This document shows, in pieces, positions 1 through 11,904 of a stretch of DNA of 64,000 nt. Under the pieces are notes generated by a model that was not told the DNA's origin, ran no database searches, and worked only from the letters and a program-made list of their open reading frames with translations. The number at the start of each line of letters is the position of its first letter. The stretch's first letter is position 1. Origin of the DNA: Malus domestica (taxonomy: Eukaryota > Streptophyta > Magnoliopsida > Rosales > Rosaceae); assembly GCF_042453785.1 (NCBI RefSeq), contig NC_091668.1:27839501-27903500 (forward strand). Reading direction: 5' to 3'. The translations under genes and the position numbers were made by a program.

Positions 1-487
1 AGTTTTGGATGCTTCATTCAAATCGGTCTTTCTGTTCGGTTCATGAAGGAAAGAATTAGAAATTCACTGCAAGATGTTCGGTAGGCGCAAAAGGAAACCA
101 ATGGAATGAGGTGCAAATAGGTTTTCCAGAGCTACACATATTGAAGCTTATGAGCTCTAGGTCTCCTACGTACAAACTACAGGAACCTCAAAAAGCTGCA
201 TCCTCAACCCAGGCAAGCACCTCATCATCCAGTTTTGGTGAGGAAGCTTGAGCCCACGTGTTGAGAACTGAGTGAGATAACATCAACAAGATGAGTAGAG
301 GCTCATGAGTAGATGGAGGTGCCCTCCTCCAGTCGTGTTTTCTTTTTTCCTTTTTACTTTTCTTAAAGATTAGTGAGTGTAGATGTTTTGGTTTTTGAGT
401 TTTATTACTATGTATGAAAAGACAGCCTTGCCTATCAATTGTTAGTTTGAGTTATCTTCCGTTAAAAAGGGATGTTGGTGGAATAAA
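1..487. other. spacer, possible 3' end of an upstream + strand gene
   Basis: No protein family is recognised here. The + strand is open from base 1 to a TAG at 79-81 and encodes a short tail that ends in NSLQDVR, so the last codons of a gene lying to the left are possible. The rest looks like 3' untranslated or spacer sequence with T-rich runs around 340-365. If a gene does end here it is convergent with the MIC10 gene that follows. This is weak evidence, based only on an open frame of 26 codons. Confidence 0.2.
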
Positions 488-2324
488 TCAATGTTGTGGG
501 GGTACCGAGTGGAATAAATCAACATCAGAAGAAATCAAATCTACCTGAGGAGCAGGATTCTCAACAATCTTAGGAGCAGGATTCTCAACCATCTTAGGAG
601 CAGCCGACTTTGCTGGAGATCCCTCAAACAAACGAGAGCACTCTGTGTATGCAGATCCAATGCCCAATCCAGCACCAAAAGCTACAGAAGCCCAACGAGA
701 CACAGGACTTCCTAGTAGGACACAACAAAGATACATTTATTAATTCAAGATTACTAATTTTGAGAGATTTAAAACATTTATTTACAGTTCAAATAAATGA
801 AAGACATTGGTCACATGCTAATGATAATTAGATACAGCATCCAATGAACTGAATAACCTCAAAAGGGCTATAGAAAATGTAGAATATATTGTTACTTATG
901 TTTTTATGCCTTTGAAAGTCAAATCATACCCTTGTCTTCTTAAGAATTGTGATACATATTACATAGACTTGGACAAGAATATTAGATGAAGGTACATGTG
1001 CATGTGTTCAATTATTCTGTTTTTATAAGATTACCAATGACATCGGAGCGTCTAGTTTCATTTTATCATGGTCAGGTCCTGTCACAGGAATATGGCAGGG
1101 CAATTAGTTGCATCTACCAAATTACTGGTATGATGTCTTTCAAGGTATTAGACAGGCTCTAAGTCAATTTCCATTAGAAGCCACTAAACATTGCTATACA
1201 GTCTGCTTGGTTTCAAAAGGAAATTATTTTGCAACGATAAAAGCAACTTGACCGACCTACTAATATCCTGAACTAAACTAAGAATTGCTAGAGATAGGAT
1301 AAATGGGGACGGTAGATATCATACTCAATATATTTTCAGGCTGGGCAATGACTATCCAGCCTGGTTGCATTTAGTGTCCGCTTCAATGGTTGACACTTTA
1401 TTAAAGGGAAAAAAGATAGCCTTGTGAAAAAAATTTCCTTTCATAATCACCCAATACCCTGAGGAATGGTAATAAACCAAATTAAAGCCACTAAAACACG
1501 AACACCTAACCCAAATCTTCTTCTCTTTGATCAATGAATAAAAGAAAGCAGCAACATTACTTTGACATTAGCAGCCAATGAATCATAATTTACATCACAT
1601 TTCATGTTATCCAATTAATCAGTAAGCTCTATTCTACATAGAACAACATTGAGAAACATATAAAGTCGAACCGAAGAAAATAGCTGGAAATCCTAACCCT
1701 CCATTTGTCTGATGTCACAAAATACAGGAACATAAATGCATTTATTCGGTCCAGAAAAGTAGTAGAATCGCTCGAGTTCATTGGGCATAGCCAGTTTGTA
1801 CATATATATACATGTAAGTATGCCTACGAACGCAATTTAAGGTTCCATGTAGGTCAATTCAATTAAGTAAATATGGGGTGTTCGTGTTCGAAATAATTTT
1901 GGGCATATTCCAAATTGCAGTGAAAAAGATTTCGCTTAATCATTCCAGCTAAACCCATCAATCATCATCCTACCAACTAACTAATCTTCCAATTATTTGC
2001 ACATATATACACACACATGCATACATATATATTGATATAGATATATAGATATATAGATATATATATATATATGTATACATATATATCTATATATATATAT
2101 ATGGAAATTGTCTTGGAAATTGCAAAGAAGCAAAACGGAGAACCGAGAGAAATAAAGGGAAGGAAATGGGGAGAAGAGGAAGAGAACTGACTGAACAAAA
2201 GGAGACCGCCAAAGGCACCACCCAAGGAGGAGTAGACGAAGCGGCGGACGGTCAGATCGAGACAGGCGTCCCATTTGGCGTTCACGTCGTACGGCGGTGG
2301 GATGATTTCTTTGTTGTCCGCCAT
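488..2324 (-). CDS. MIC10: MICOS complex subunit MIC10 (DUF543 family)
   Basis: Two coding exons: 2192-2324 and 488-711, joined across a 1480-base intron (donor A|GTCAGT, acceptor CTACTAG|GA) to give 118 residues. The split codon restores the family sequence LLLF-R-SPVSRW. MIC10 is a small inner-membrane protein of the mitochondrial contact site and cristae organising system and shapes crista junctions. The N-terminus MADNKE, the segment DACLDLTVRRFVYSSLGG and two glycine-rich membrane spans are visible: GGAFGGLLLF (about 35-44) and AFGAGLGIGSAY (about 55-66), which carry the GxxxG-type motifs used for oligomerisation. The tail contains two near-identical copies of a seven-residue unit (VENPAPK/Q). 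The intron holds a long AT microsatellite close to the donor. The start is the first ATG in the conserved block; the longer upstream frame is leader sequence. Confidence 0.85.
2027..2104. repeat. AT-rich microsatellite (TA/GATA type)
   Basis: Imperfect run of TA and ATAG units inside the MIC10 intron, about 90 bases from its 5' splice site. It is a likely length-variable site. Confidence 0.8.
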
Positions 2325-3179
2325 TGTAGCCACCTGAATTTTCTGCTTTGATTCTTTTCTTCTCTCTCTTCCTTCTCCTCCTCTTGCTTTCCGCCTTGGT
2401 TTTGAGATTTTGTGTGATTTGGTCGGGGCTGTGTCCGTCGTCCGTTTAGGTTTCACGCTGCATCCTTTTTGGGCTTTGGTTGCATAAGTACATGGGCCAC
2501 TTCAAGCTCTTTTGGGTTCAAAAGAATTCGTTTAGAAGAATCATTAGATATGTACTTCTTGTGGAAAGCACTTAAAGTATTTTTTTAAGATTCACTTGAA
2601 TTTTTACTAAGAATTGGTTCAAAAAAAATTTACACCAAAAACACTTTCAATTATTGTAAAAGCATTTCCAAACGAGTCCAAAGTTACTGAGCCCCAACAA
2701 AATTTCGCATCGTCTTTGTCGGAAATTTTGAATTCTTGAATTGTTGAAGCAATTTTCAAAACTTAGAAATCCCTATTTTCATAGCCATCCATTAAGAATC
2801 TATGGAATTGGAATCAGATTTGAAATATTGTTGAATTTGTAGAATTGGATCGGATGGAATTGGGTTTGTAAAGTTACTAAAGTTTTATGTAAGTGGATTT
2901 GTTGAGTTTTCTTTGTTCTTTTTCATTCAAGTTAAATTTTGTTGATATACATGGAACCATTTTCTCTGATTTATTTTATTTTTTATCAATAATACTTTGG
3001 TTAAGTGTAACGTGAAGTGTGTAAGTTAATAAGTCTAACTACTATTAGATTTAATTTAATGATTTCTATAAAAAGTCGTCACAAGTCCTCAAATGAAAAT
3101 CTTACGTTAGCATCGTTGTATTTTTTTCAAACAATAAAATATGTGTTAAAATGTTATTAAACTAAAATCAAAATATAAG
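2325..3179. other. spacer upstream of MIC10, with a MITE-like dispersed repeat
   Basis: The first 140 bases form the leader and proximal promoter of MIC10; a pyrimidine-rich stretch lies at 2350-2400. From about 2513 to 2690 there is a repeat that ends in AAAAGCATTTCCAAACGAG, related to copies at 34649-34866 and 56005-56222. The rest is AT-rich with no gene seen. Confidence 0.5.
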
Positions 3180-3389
3180 TGTTATGATTTTACTCGACGT
3201 CGTCTTCTTGCACAGAGAAAAGTAACAGGAAAAGGTAACTAGCAATATTTCATTCACGACTTCCTCCGTTTACAATCTCATTATTTATACATGTTGCACT
3301 GATTTCTAACTAACCAACCCTCCTTTCACCCAATTCCCAACTAATTCCCATTAATTCTCAACTAATCTTGCCACCTGAGACTCCTAACA
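3180..3389 (-). repeat. 3' LTR of the gypsy element
   Basis: 210 bases, TG...CA ends, matching 6520-6737 with scattered substitutions and small indels. It is preceded on the left by ATAAG. Confidence 0.9.
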
Positions 3390-3533
3390 ATTACCCCCCT
3401 TGAAACCAAGCTTACATTTCACAACTCCAAAAGAAAAAATTTAGCAAAGAATTCAAAGATGAACTATTTCTGGAAACTTTAATCTCAACTCATGATAATT
3501 CTCCCAAGTTGCATCATCCTTTGAGTAGTTCTG

Positions 3534-6472
3534 TCATTGGACCAATGCTTCTATAGTTGCAGTATTGCCCTTCTTCACCATTCGCCTAGCTAGGATGGCA
3601 ACAGGTACCTCTTGTAATATGCCATTGTCTGTGAGAACAGGTAAAGCAATTGTGGTTTGCACATTTTCTCCCAAATGCTTCTTTAAGCATGATACATAGA
3701 ATACAGGGTGTAACTTAAAATGGTTTGCACATTTCCTTAGGCAAGGTCGAAATATGTCATTCATGAGACATTGGAAGATGGCTGGAGCATTTGTAAGACC
3801 AAAGGGCATGACCAAAAATTCATTATGGCCATCATGTATTCTAAAGGCTGTTTGCTTCACATCTTGAGGGTGCATTCTTATTTGGTGATAACCTGCCCTT
3901 AAATCTAACTTTGAGAAAAATTGTGCACCAAATAACACATCAAGCAGTTCATCAATACGAGGAATAGGGAACTTATCTTTGACTGTGATATTATTAAGCC
4001 CTCTATAATCCATGCACATCCTCCATGTCCCCTTATTCTTTCGAACTAGGATCACAGGAGAAGAATAAGGGCTATTACTTACCCTTATGAACCCAACTGC
4101 TAAAAGTTCCCTCACACACATTTCAATTTCAGTTTTTTGCACAGGACCATACTTATAGGGCCTGCTATTTGGTGGAACACTGCCCTCTACCAAAGGAATT
4201 ATGTGGTCTTGACTTCGATGAGGAGGAAGAGCACTTGGTGTTAGAAATATGCCTTCAAACTTTGCCAACAATTCATTCAATTCTAGTTGCTGTTGATCTG
4301 TGAGATTCTTAGAAATAGAGTTGGCAATATGTGATGCCATGTGCTGCACATTGGGTTTAATTTCCAATTGATAAAGTACTGCACCTACAGTGGTTTCTTG
4401 TTGTAACAATTTTTGCATTTGTAAAGCTGAGATATCCTCAAAACTGTTACTAACATTAGCATTACTTGTGATGCAAAAAGTTCTGGAATCCCTGGGAAAT
4501 TGCATGGACAGCTTATCAAAGTCCTAAAGAACAGAACCAATGTTCGCAGCCATTGGATCCCTAATACAATGTCACACCCCCCCCCAAAGGAATAGCATAC
4601 AAATCTGTAATGAACTAGAATTCCTGAATCTTAACAAAAACATGAGCTAAAGTGCCTTTAATAGCTACCTTGCCTCCATCAGCAATCTTCACATTAAACA
4701 AGTGCTTAGTATCCAATTATTTTCATAGCCTTTTTACCAATCCCACATCCACAAAGTTATGGGAACTACCATAATCAATTAGTATAGTGGCTGGACAATT
4801 CTTGATCGAACCACAGACTTTCATAGTATTGATGAAAGGGGGGCAAGAGTACCAAATAATGCACAGGCAATTATTTCAAGTTCTTCAGTTTCTAACTTTT
4901 CATTCTCATCACCTATAGTATCTTGCACATCAATTAACAACAATTGCTTCTTCTCACAAGTATGACCCCTAACATATTTCTCCTTACAATGAAAACAAAG
5001 ACCATTTCTTCGACAATGATCTACTTCCTCAGGTGTCAATCCTCCTAATATTACTAGGTTTCATCCGAGTCTCAGATGGTGCATTAGAATTGACAGATTG
5101 CAGTGGATATTGAAAATTGGGTTGAATTGAAAGGGTTTTAGAAAGAGTTTTCACCTTAAGATTTGCAATCTTAGCATCCAACTGCTGAGCAAAAGCAGTA
5201 GCTTCCAGCACATCTCGAGGCCTTAAAATCTTCACATTGTGTCGTAGCTCTAGTTTCAAGCCTCCCACAAAGCACGATTTCAACAGTGCAGGACTGATGT
5301 CCCTCGTCCAATTAGCCAGTTGCCGGAATTCTATCACATAATCCCTCAAAGTCCCTGTCTGCTTCAAATTAACCAAACTTTCTGCAGAATCATCCAACTC
5401 TGAAGGACCAAATTCCTGGCATAAGACCCGTGTGAAATCATGCCAATCTGAGTAGTTTTCCAAACACCTCGCTCATTTGAACCACTACAGTGCATCTTTT
5501 TCCATGTGAAAGGATGCCATCTTGACTTTCTTGGATTCTTCGATATTGAAAAAGTCGAAGTAGTGCTTCGCCTTGTAAACCCACTCCATTGGATCATCAG
5601 ACTCATTGAATCTTGGACAATCCATCTTCAAAAATGGAGGTCGAGAGAGACAGGGTCGTCTCTGACATTTTGGGGGCCATGTGTGGATTTAATAAAAAGA
5701 CCCTCCTTATTTAAAAAAAAAAAATGTTGTTGGACAATATATCCATACAAAGCTCAACAATCAATATCCAAACTTAATTGAAATCAGCATCCCACTTACT
5801 AATTGAATAATCTCCAAAATAAAGTCATGATTTGGGTTCATCTTTAAAAAAAATGGAGCACAGCTGAAATAGAGATATGAAAATACATTTGTATTTGTGG
5901 AAAAAAGTAATACACAAGTTAGTTTTTTATTGCTTAATAGAAAAGTGGAAGAAAGTTGTACACAAGTTTTTCATTATTAAAAATAAGAAGAAAATTAATA
6001 TATTTAGTTCAAGCTTCGCTTAACCAAGTGTAATGATAATGATTTTTCTTTTCCGCTTAAAACTTTTTTTATTAGAAATTTATACTAATGTGTAATATAA
6101 GGGAGGATCAAAAAATTTGGGGCCCCTAAAAAATTCGGGGCCATGTGCCACTGCACCTTTTGCACGCCCCCAACACCCCATTTGGAGAGAGATTATTGAA
6201 GTTATGCCCTGAATCTTGACGATTGGGGTCAAGGTGCAACCTTTATTGAATCTGGGGATTTCTGTGTGTGTCACCTCAGACGAATCGTCCACAATCCCGC
6301 AATTCAATCGCGTCATGATCGATTGCAGCTGTAGCATCATTTGATCCTGATTCGTCTTGAGATTCGACTGAATCGATGGAAACTCCTCATTCGATTTCTT
6401 GAATTCGTCGAACTTATCTTCCAAGCTTGATACTTTGGACTCCATAGATTTCCTCGAAGCTTGCCGCGTCAT
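3534..6472 (-). pseudogene. gypsy gag-pol remnant
   Basis: Four pieces can be read on the minus strand. A gag N-terminal piece (6080-6472) starts MTRQASRKSMESKVSSLEDK. The gag body (5029-5606, in two frames) has the typical WHDFTRVLCQEFGPSE and LRDYVIEFRQLANW segments. A zinc knuckle (about 4940-5010) has the pattern CFHCKEKYVRGHTC. The RT piece (3534-4505, 323 codons) contains the motifs [12 protein letters not shown] and [11 protein letters not shown]. The protease site near 4769-4777 reads Asp-Tyr-Gly instead of Asp-Ser/Thr-Gly. After FRPCLRK the frame continues with [14 protein letters not shown], which belongs to the region downstream of integrase. The YxDD box, RNase H and integrase have therefore been removed by one clean in-frame deletion. 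Frame changes and stops separate the pieces, so the coding region is dead. Confidence 0.88.
5651..6184. mobile_element. non-autonomous hAT-like DNA element inserted in gypsy gag
   Basis: This 534-base stretch interrupts the gag frame. It starts CAGGGTCGTCTCTGAC and is flanked by GAGAGAGA at 5643-5650 and 6185-6192, an 8-bp duplication as hAT elements make, although such a simple sequence could match by chance. Removing it rejoins the gag reading with a plausible sequence. Both ends resemble the element at 31675-32098 (GGGGCCATGTG near the right end, CAGGG-CG-CTCTGA at the left). It has no coding capacity. Confidence 0.6.
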
Positions 6473-6519
6473 GCAACATAGAAGGATTGAGAGAGCGGAA
6501 CGACTGGCTCAATACCAAT

Positions 6520-6737
6520 TGTTACGATCTTACTCGACGTCTTCTTCTTGCACAAAGAAAAGTAACAGGAAAAGGTAACTAGCAATATTTCATTCACGAC
6601 TTCCTCCGTTTACAATCTCACTATTTATACATGTTGTACTAATTTCTAAGTAACCAACCCTCCTTTCACCCAATTCTCAACTAATTCTCGTTAATTCTCA
6701 ACTAATCTTGCCATCTGTCGGAGACTCCTAAGTAACA
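6520..6737 (-). repeat. 5' LTR of the gypsy element
   Basis: 218 bases, TG...CA ends, followed by ATAAG, the second copy of the target duplication. The primer-binding site lies directly inside it. Confidence 0.9.
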
Positions 6738-6742
6738 ATAAG

Positions 6743-7056
6743 TACTTAAGTATTATCCGGCTTTGTTGGGCGCAGGATTCCATATTGAACTGAGGCAGCC
6801 GTCCTGAAGGTGCAACTGACAAAACCAAACAAAACCAAACAAAAACTTAACATTTTTTTTTAATTTTTGGTTAAAGAATATATTTCGTTAGATTAGTAGC
6901 CTCATACAAAAACTTAACATTTTTTCAGTGTGAAAGGGTTGCACGTTCCGTTTCTTTTTCTCTCACTTTACTCCTTCCAGTGTCATCAATACATCTTCCT
7001 TCTGCTTCTTAACAGTAAGCCCACCAAACTCCTCCTTCCCATTTCCTTCTCCAAAA
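6743..7056 (+). promoter_or_regulatory. upstream region and 5' leader of the first patellin gene
   Basis: This short stretch lies between the gypsy target duplication and the ATG at 7057. It holds A-rich runs, a repeated ACAAAAACTTAACATTTTTT motif (6840 and 6906) and a pyrimidine-rich leader (6950-7050). No clear TATA box could be fixed. The gypsy element ends only about 315 bases before the start codon, so it lies in or next to the promoter. Confidence 0.4.
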
Positions 7057-8988
7057 ATGGCCGACGAAATCCCCATACCACCACCACCATCAGACCAAGC
7101 GCCGCCGCCAGGGCCTCCTGCCGCTTCCGAGGCTGAATCACAGGCTTTGACGGTAGCAGAGTCTAAAGAAGACGCGCCCCCACCACCACCGCTGCCAGAA
7201 GTGGCAGAGTCTGGGAAAGAAGAGGCACTTGCACTACCACCAGTGGCGGCGGCAGCGGTGGAAGAGGCGGATAAAAAGCAGATTCCTCCATCTTTGATTT
7301 CGTTCAAGGAGGAGAGTAACGTAGTGGCCGATCTCTCAGATTCAGAGAGGAAAGCTCTTCAAGAACTGAAGCAGCTCGTCCAGGAAGCTCTCAACACTCA
7401 CCAGTTCACGTCCCCAAAAACTAAACCGCAACCAGCACAGGTTTCCGAATCGGAATCAGAACCAAAACCAACTCATGAACCCAAAATGGAAGAGCAGCCA
7501 CTGATCGAAGCAGAGGAATTAGCTAAAGAAACAACAGTACCGGGGGTGGAGGCGGCGGAGGAAGTTTCCATTTGGGGAGTCCCTCTTCTCAAGGACGAGA
7601 GGAGCGATGTCATTCTTCTCAAGTTCCTGAGGGCGAGGGACTTGAAGGTGAAGGATGCCTTTGTCATGCTCCGCAACACCATTCAATGGCGGAAAGAGTT
7701 CGGGATCGGCGCTCTTGTGGAGGAGGATCTCGGTGATGATTTGGAGAAGGTGGTGTTTGTTCATGGGTACGATAGGGACGGTCACCCTGTGTGTTACAAT
7801 GTGTTCGGGGAGTTTCAGAACAAAGAATTGTACCAAAAAACATTCTCGGATGAGGAAAAGCGAACCAAGTTTCTCCGGTGGCGGGTTCAGTTCTTGGAGA
7901 AGGGTATTCAAAAGCTTGATCTCACTCCTGCTGGTATTTCTAGTATTTTTCAGGTCAATGATCTCAAGAATTCACCTGGACCCGCAAAGAAGGAACTTCG
8001 ATTGGCCACCAAACAGGCCCTTCACTTGCTCCAGGACAATTATCCCGAATTCGTAGCCAAACAGGTGTTACTTAATATACTTGATTGTTTGTTTCTCGAT
8101 TTGTTATCTCTGCATTTTCGACATCTCTGTGTCGAATGTCGGATGCTGAATGCTGATATTTGTTCGGTTGGTTTGGCCGTGGATAAATCTTGTTAATGAA
8201 GGTGTTTATCAATGCTCCTTGGTGGTATCTTGCATTCTACACCATGATCAGTCCGTTCTTGACGCCGAGGACGAAAAGCAAGTTTGTTGTTGCAAGCCCA
8301 GCCAAAACCGCAGAAACCCTTTTCAAGTTAGTAGGATTAGTCTCTATCGTCTATCATCTTATGTGCCAAAATTCTCATCCGAAATCAACAACGCTTACTT
8401 TCTCATATATGGCTTTGGTTTGTCTTTGGCGTATAATGCAGGTACATCTCTCCTGAGCATGTTCCGATTCAGTATGGTGGCTTGAGTGTCGATTACTGTG
8501 ACTGCAACCCCGAGTTTACCATTGCGGATCCAGTTGCTGATGTTACAATTAAACCTGCAACAAAACAAACTGTGGAAATCATAATATATGAGGTTTGATT
8601 GCGTTCTTTCTGTCTTTTTTCTCTACTTTTATTTGATCCATGAACTGTACATATGCATTGGCCAAGTGCTAAATTATTATCCATGGCTCATCGGTTTAAT
8701 TCATTCGGAGTTGATAAATTGCAGAAGTGCACCATTGTGTGGGAGCTCCGTGTGGTCGGATGGGAGGTGAGCTATGGGGCTGAGTTTGTGCCCGAGGCCG
8801 AAAATGGATACACAATCATCATACAGAAAGCCACAAAGATGAGCCCAACCGATGAACCAGTGGTGAGTAACAGCTTCAAAGTTGGCGAACTGGGTAAAAT
8901 ACTACTCAAGATTGACAACCCAACCTCGAAAAAGAAAAGGCTTCTGTACAGGTTCAAGATCGAACCCCTCGATTACTCAGGAATTTAA
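7057..8988 (+). CDS. PATL: patellin (SEC14-GOLD phosphoinositide-binding protein)
   Basis: Four exons: 7057-8064, 8202-8326, 8442-8592 and 8725-8988, all with GT-AG introns, giving 515 residues. Patellins bind phosphoinositides and act in membrane traffic at the cell plate and plasma membrane. Residues 1-170 are a proline- and glutamate-rich, disordered leader. A CRAL-TRIO N-domain follows (about 178-215, SDVILLKFLRARDLKVKDAF), then the SEC14 lipid-binding domain (about 232-378, with HPVCYNVFGEF, NDLKNSPGP and APWWYLAF), then a C-terminal GOLD domain (about 395-512, WEVSYGAEFVP). Family hallmarks SFKEES and LLYRFK near the end are present. No frameshift or missing motif is seen, so the gene should be functional. 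The paralog number cannot be fixed; it is most like the PATL3/PATL5 group. It faces a second patellin gene at 24012-26410. Confidence 0.93.
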
Positions 8989-9828
8989 ATGAGGCTGCAG
9001 CACTTTAAACGTATGTTATGCAATGTGCACTTTGGGCAGGCTGCATCATACTTGTTTTTATTCCTTTTAAAAAAAGGGACTAGCTGATGGCTTCGCCGCC
9101 GCAGTCCACTTTTCTAAGGGCCGGAAAAACTCGTAGTGGCATTTTATCCTCCCCTGACATCATACTTGTTTATCATCATCCTTTTTGTGTTGTATTTTGT
9201 AAATTGGGTTTTCTAGTTACTAAAATTTATTTTTTCCTTGTAATTTTGGGTGGCTTCTATATTCCAGTTTATGTTTTTCTGTTTAGAGTTGAACACTCGG
9301 AAACAAAAATTATAATTATATTGGGAAGAAGGCCAAAAAATTTGAGAAAATGTACTGCTTTGGTAATCATTTTGCACAATTTCCTTCTTTTTTTTTAATG
9401 GGTTTTCAAGGGATGAGTCTTACGGACTTGGCTACAATACATTCATGTACCGAGTACAATTTCCTATTATCAGTCATATATATGTTGTAATGACATTGGA
9501 CGACCATATCTGACTGTTAACTGGTGATATAAACAACCACATATGGAAGTTTTACAAGTTGAATCATGAATTCCAAGCCAACATAATACTAACTCTTTAT
9601 CAAACAAAGCAATAAAAGAAAAAACTCAATTAAGGGATCCATAACAATTAAAAAGAAGACAATGAAAATCTTTATTGGACTGGGATGGAGTTCTCATTCT
9701 AATAGACACCCTTCTCATGAATGAATCATTGTCATTAGATGACGATTATGATTAAGTCACGTCAACATCTTATATTGAAAAGAAAACCATTTCTCAAACG
9801 AATTTGTTGTTGACAATCTATTGATGGT
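8989..9828. other. 3' flank of the patellin gene, no gene
   Basis: The first 300 bases are T-rich 3' untranslated or trailer sequence. At 9744-9782 lies a half copy of the foldback repeat found complete at 55620-55725 (shared GATTAAGTCACGTCAACAT-like motif). Nothing else is recognised. Confidence 0.45.
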
Positions 9829-11310
9829 TTAAGGCATAGCGTGCTCTCTTGCTTGGGCTTCCTCAATGGGAAAATCGTACCGAAAAATTGCTCTATCCAA
9901 AGACCAATGATGGAAGACCGGATCAACAATAATTTTCTCCAAGCCAACCATATTCTCTATTAGGAACTTCACATATTGAGTGACACGAGGTTGAGGACGG
10001 TACCCTATTATTTCTACCACCTTGAGGTAATTATTCTGGGAGGGGCATTTGTCAGGTATATCTAATTTTTCTCCTTCTCCTACGTTACGCCATCTCGCAC
10101 TTTGCCATCTCGGCCTTGCTTCAACACAAGTCTCTCCAAGTAAGGACACGCCTTCATGGAAGAAGCTAACCAACAGAGACTCCGGTAATGCCGTGGAACA
10201 AATTCTAACTTCAATTGTCTGAGACTTGTTAAGGTAGGAAACGTACGATTCTGAAGGTAGAGATTCTCACAGTAGACAGCTCCATTGGTCTCCAATTCGA
10301 GAATCTCTAGTTGAGAAAGACAGCAAGAAAGTTCGTCAAAAGGAAGCGTTAAGGGGGGTATGAGACGATGACCGTAACCCCTTTCTACTGGACAAACGGA
10401 CATGGATATGTCAACAAGCCAGGTTTATAGAACCACCACGATAATAGAACGAAACAAGGTTCACATCATGAATCTCAATGCTTTTGAGTTCAAGACGAGA
10501 TTCAATAGCTAGATACTTCAAGGCAACCTTGGGCCGACAACTCTTAGATCAACCAAATTGTTGGTAGTGTAACTCACAGATAGGCGCTCGAGAACGGGAC
10601 AATTGGATATCAAGTACTCAAGCATTTCTTGAGTCACAGAAACCTTGCAGAGGCTAAAAACTTTGAGAGATTCAAATCCAATACTGTATCGACTTGGATT
10701 TTCAGGATGCGAGTGCTCGAGCTTCGACGTACACACTTGTCCAAGACCTAATAGTTTCTCTGGGAATGTATAGTAGTATTCCATCTCAGACCACTCTCTT
10801 ATTCATTGCAAATTCAATCCATTCATCAATGGAGCTTGTGAAAATATCATCTAACTCAAAGCAAGCTCTCTGAATCGAAAGATGGTTGTGCCTTCATGTT
10901 GATCCATCGCACTATTTACCCAATCGACGTAGCTACGGGCTTGTTTTTTTCTTTGTTTTGGTGAGAATGTATGGAGCCGGAGACAAGGGTTAGCATTGAA
11001 TCCCGAATCAAAGACGAGATTCATAGTGGACGCCCACACATAGCACCATCGCCGAGAAAGGATACTAGTAGATGTTGACAAGAAGTTCATCTGGCAACAA
11101 ACTGATTCTGTCCCACGAGTTGTAATCACCCTCATTTCTCCCTTTCCTTCCCAATTAGTAGTTTTTTTTTCCTGTCTTGTGGCAGACGTCTCCTTCCCAA
11201 GTTGTACACATACCTCTTCTTGAACTGGACAAATTGAGAGGTTGGGCGAATTCTCTTCTTCATTATATTTATTTATCTCACGGTACGGCGGATGTGTTGA
11301 GAGCATGTGA
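9829..11310 (-). pseudogene. F-box/LRR/FBD protein pseudogene
   Basis: The minus strand carries, in order, an F-box end (LSTSTSILSRRWCYVWAS, near 11090-11030), leucine-rich segments (SLKVFSLCKVSVTQEMLEYL and NCPVLERLSV near 10590-10680; LTSLRQLKLEFVP near 10200) and an FBD-type C-terminus (NYLKVVEIIGYRP, then FLIENMVGLEKIIVDP). Intact members are substrate-recognition subunits of SCF ubiquitin ligases. Here the reading frame changes at least five times (near 10870, 10790, 10530, 10425 and 10100), leaving in-frame stops, and the first part of the F-box is not readable. The gene is therefore broken. The order of the domains is kept, so it decayed in place. Confidence 0.82.
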
Positions 11311-11900
11311 CAGCGGTTGGAGGTTTATGGTTGATCTCACAATTACCTGAATTCTAACCAAATTTCAGGATTTGTTCAAACAAGGAGGAGAACATATATG
11401 ATGGAGTTTTGTAAACCCTAATTCTAATATATGTATGTATGTATGTTTGTATGTATATTGTTGATCTACAAAGACAATCATGCAAGGAGAAGGAAACTCA
11501 ATCATGCATACAAGGAGAAGGAAACTCGGTCATACAAGGAAAAGGAAAACAAATATTATATCTACGTGCATCGAAGAGTTCATATTGGATTGGGACGGAG
11601 TTCTTATTCTAAGATGATTGTTTGATTCGCATAGCTTCTTAATGTGGTCGGAATTGGTACTAGAACAAAAAAAGTTTACCAGAACTGAAATATTTAATAA
11701 AAATAATTTTGAGGACGCATTCTAATCAAAATAAGAGAGAATGCAAGAGCGCAAGAATGGTTACCTCAATGGAGTAATTCTACTGTTCGTGCAGTGTTAA
11801 GTGGTTGGAAAGTCTGTTGAATTTATTATTAAGTCTTTGTCGCAGCAAGACTGCAATATCTTTGGGGGATGGCGGATGATGAAGAGGAGATGATTAGGGG
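11310..11900. other. spacer with a GTAT microsatellite
   Basis: A run of five GTAT units lies near 11430-11456. A stretch near 11590-11625 repeats, with changes, the sequence at 9670-9700 on the other side of the F-box pseudogene (GGGACGGAGTTCTTATTCTAA against GGGATGGAGTTCTCATTCTAA). No gene is seen. Confidence 0.45.
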
Positions 11901-11904
11901 ATTT

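Larger units (their letters stand above)
3180..6737 (-). mobile_element. Ty3/gypsy LTR retrotransposon, internally deleted and degenerate
   Basis: The element runs on the minus strand between two LTRs (210 and 218 bases) that begin TG and end CA. It is flanked by a perfect 5-bp target duplication ATAAG at 3175-3179 and 6738-6742. Inside the 5' LTR (6520-6737) lies a primer-binding site of the initiator-Met tRNA type (TTGGTATTGAGCCAG, 6504-6518). Inside the 3' LTR (3180-3389) lies a polypurine tract AAGGGGGGT at 3393-3401. Remains of gag, a zinc knuckle, protease and reverse transcriptase are present. RNase H and integrase are missing, and the RT frame jumps directly to a C-terminal tail. The LTRs differ at many bases and by indels, so the insertion is old. 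A hAT-like element has inserted into gag. At 3.56 kb it is much shorter than a full gypsy element and cannot move on its own. Confidence 0.92.

Noticed and set aside
1977..2191. Extension of the MIC10 first exon into a 159-codon frame
   Set aside because: After LLLF the frame leaves the conserved sequence and runs into the AT microsatellite. A splice donor here and the acceptor at 712 restore the family sequence.
9087..9398. 103-codon + strand frame after the patellin gene
   Set aside because: T-rich 3' flank; hydrophobic low-complexity translation without any family feature.
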